A stretch of 64,000 bases of DNA from Alphaproteobacteria bacterium (GTDB lineage: Bacteria; Pseudomonadota; Alphaproteobacteria; Rhizobiales; Xanthobacteraceae). Numbering within the stretch: position 1 is the first letter of the stretch; every line of letters begins with the position of its first letter. A program made the translations under genes and the position numbers. The notes beneath the pieces were generated by a model. It was not told where the DNA came from. It did not search any database and saw only the letters and a program-made list of their open reading frames with translations. The stretch lies in contig JBBCGH010000001.1 in NCBI GenBank assembly GCA_037200445.1, positions 1,922,001-1,986,000 of the forward strand, read 5' to 3'. Positions 63,797 through 64,000 of the stretch are shown here, one piece after another.

Positions 63797-64000
63797 ATGA
63801 CGGACCAATCGATCGCCGAGTCTAAAGCGCGCGCACACCGCGCACCCTACCCCATTACCCAGGACTGGATCGACCAGCGCATCTACGACCTCTACGACGA
63901 GTACTGCCACGGCCACATCGACCGCCGCGAGTTTCTGGCGCGCGCGGGCGCGATCGCGGGCGGCCTCGCGATGGCGCAGGCGCTGATGCCGCGTTACGCG
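63797..64000 (+). CDS. Dienelactone hydrolase family protein, N-terminal part (partial)
   Basis: 68 residues before the right edge of the window. A GGGAG site precedes the ATG. The segment I-Y-D-L-Y-D-E-Y-C-H-G-H-I-D-R-R-E-F-L with A-R-A-G-A-I-A-G-G-L-A-M-A-Q is a late twin-arginine signal placed behind a ~45-residue cytoplasmic leader. This layout is typical of Tat-exported dienelactone hydrolase-type (YghX-like) proteins. The catalytic domain lies outside the window, so the call rests on the leader only. Confidence 0.6.
   Translation, partial: MTDQSIAESKARAHRAPYPITQDWIDQRIYDLYDEYCHGHIDRREFLARAGAIAGGLAMAQALMPRYA

Overview
The window reads as chromosomal DNA of an alphaproteobacterium of the order Hyphomicrobiales (Rhizobiales), closest in flavour to Bradyrhizobium, Rhodopseudomonas or Pseudolabrys. 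The basis is high GC with matching codon use, the dnaJ / RT0821-type lipoprotein / pdxH grouping close to fabI, two orphan TctC-type binding proteins, an EcfG-like GGAAC-N17-CGTT promoter, and several families of palindromic intergenic repeats that I associate with that group. No rRNA, tRNA, CRISPR array, prophage or recombinase gene was seen.

Layout. 1-1378: the 3' end of a probable Pls/PosA-type peptide synthetase, a GNAT acetyltransferase and a 4'-phosphopantetheinyl transferase. 1369-12214: mostly housekeeping genes (a DUF6445-like protein, fabI, an ECF sigma/anti-sigma pair, a PQQ-type sugar dehydrogenase lipoprotein, an MHS-family MFS transporter, an ICMT-like methyltransferase, a DnaJ/CbpA protein, a lipoprotein, pdxH, an SDR). 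12329-14419: a serralysin-like protease ending in six 49-residue FG-GAP/VCBS repeats. 14441-18554: corA, a 59-residue gene, then three adjacent genes (L,D-transpeptidase, a small monooxygenase-like protein, a class III aminotransferase) that together carry six apparent single-base indels. 18791-24720: a co-directional trio made of a membrane-spanning TIR-coiled coil-FGE fusion, an exported caspase with Sel1-like repeats, and an exported protein of unknown function. 24729-30682: an XRE regulator with a divergent small membrane protein, an HNH-like protein, an exported haem-binding propeller protein, an amidase. 30690-31383: a higBA locus whose toxin gene is broken by an internal inversion. 31380-42732: membrane and metabolic genes including a CPBP protease, an extensin-like protein, a HAD phosphatase, an acyl-CoA ligase, a GMC oxidoreductase, a DUF898/M48/DUF1499 operon, an MBL hydrolase and a TctC. 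42835-47789: a former tctC-ilvD-NUDIX operon split by a 1.65 kb low-GC cassette (small membrane protein plus P-loop ATPase) flanked by a duplication of the ilvD 3' end. 48135-53996: a 1953-residue surface or secreted repeat protein whose C-terminus carries the same 49-residue repeat as the protease. 54061-64000: an LLM oxidoreductase, two convergent DNA-motor ATPases (RecD-like and HerA-like), a divergent pair for peptidoglycan recycling (S66 carboxypeptidase and Mpl-like ligase), a large sensor histidine kinase, and the start of a Tat-exported dienelactone hydrolase.

The best candidates for something new are the TIR-FGE / caspase / exported-protein trio, which looks like a cell-envelope sensing and killing or stress module, and the ATPase cassette at the 3' end of ilvD. 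The inverted higB and the two proteins sharing a repeat array are structural oddities worth checking. The indel cluster at 16567-17322 may be an assembly problem.
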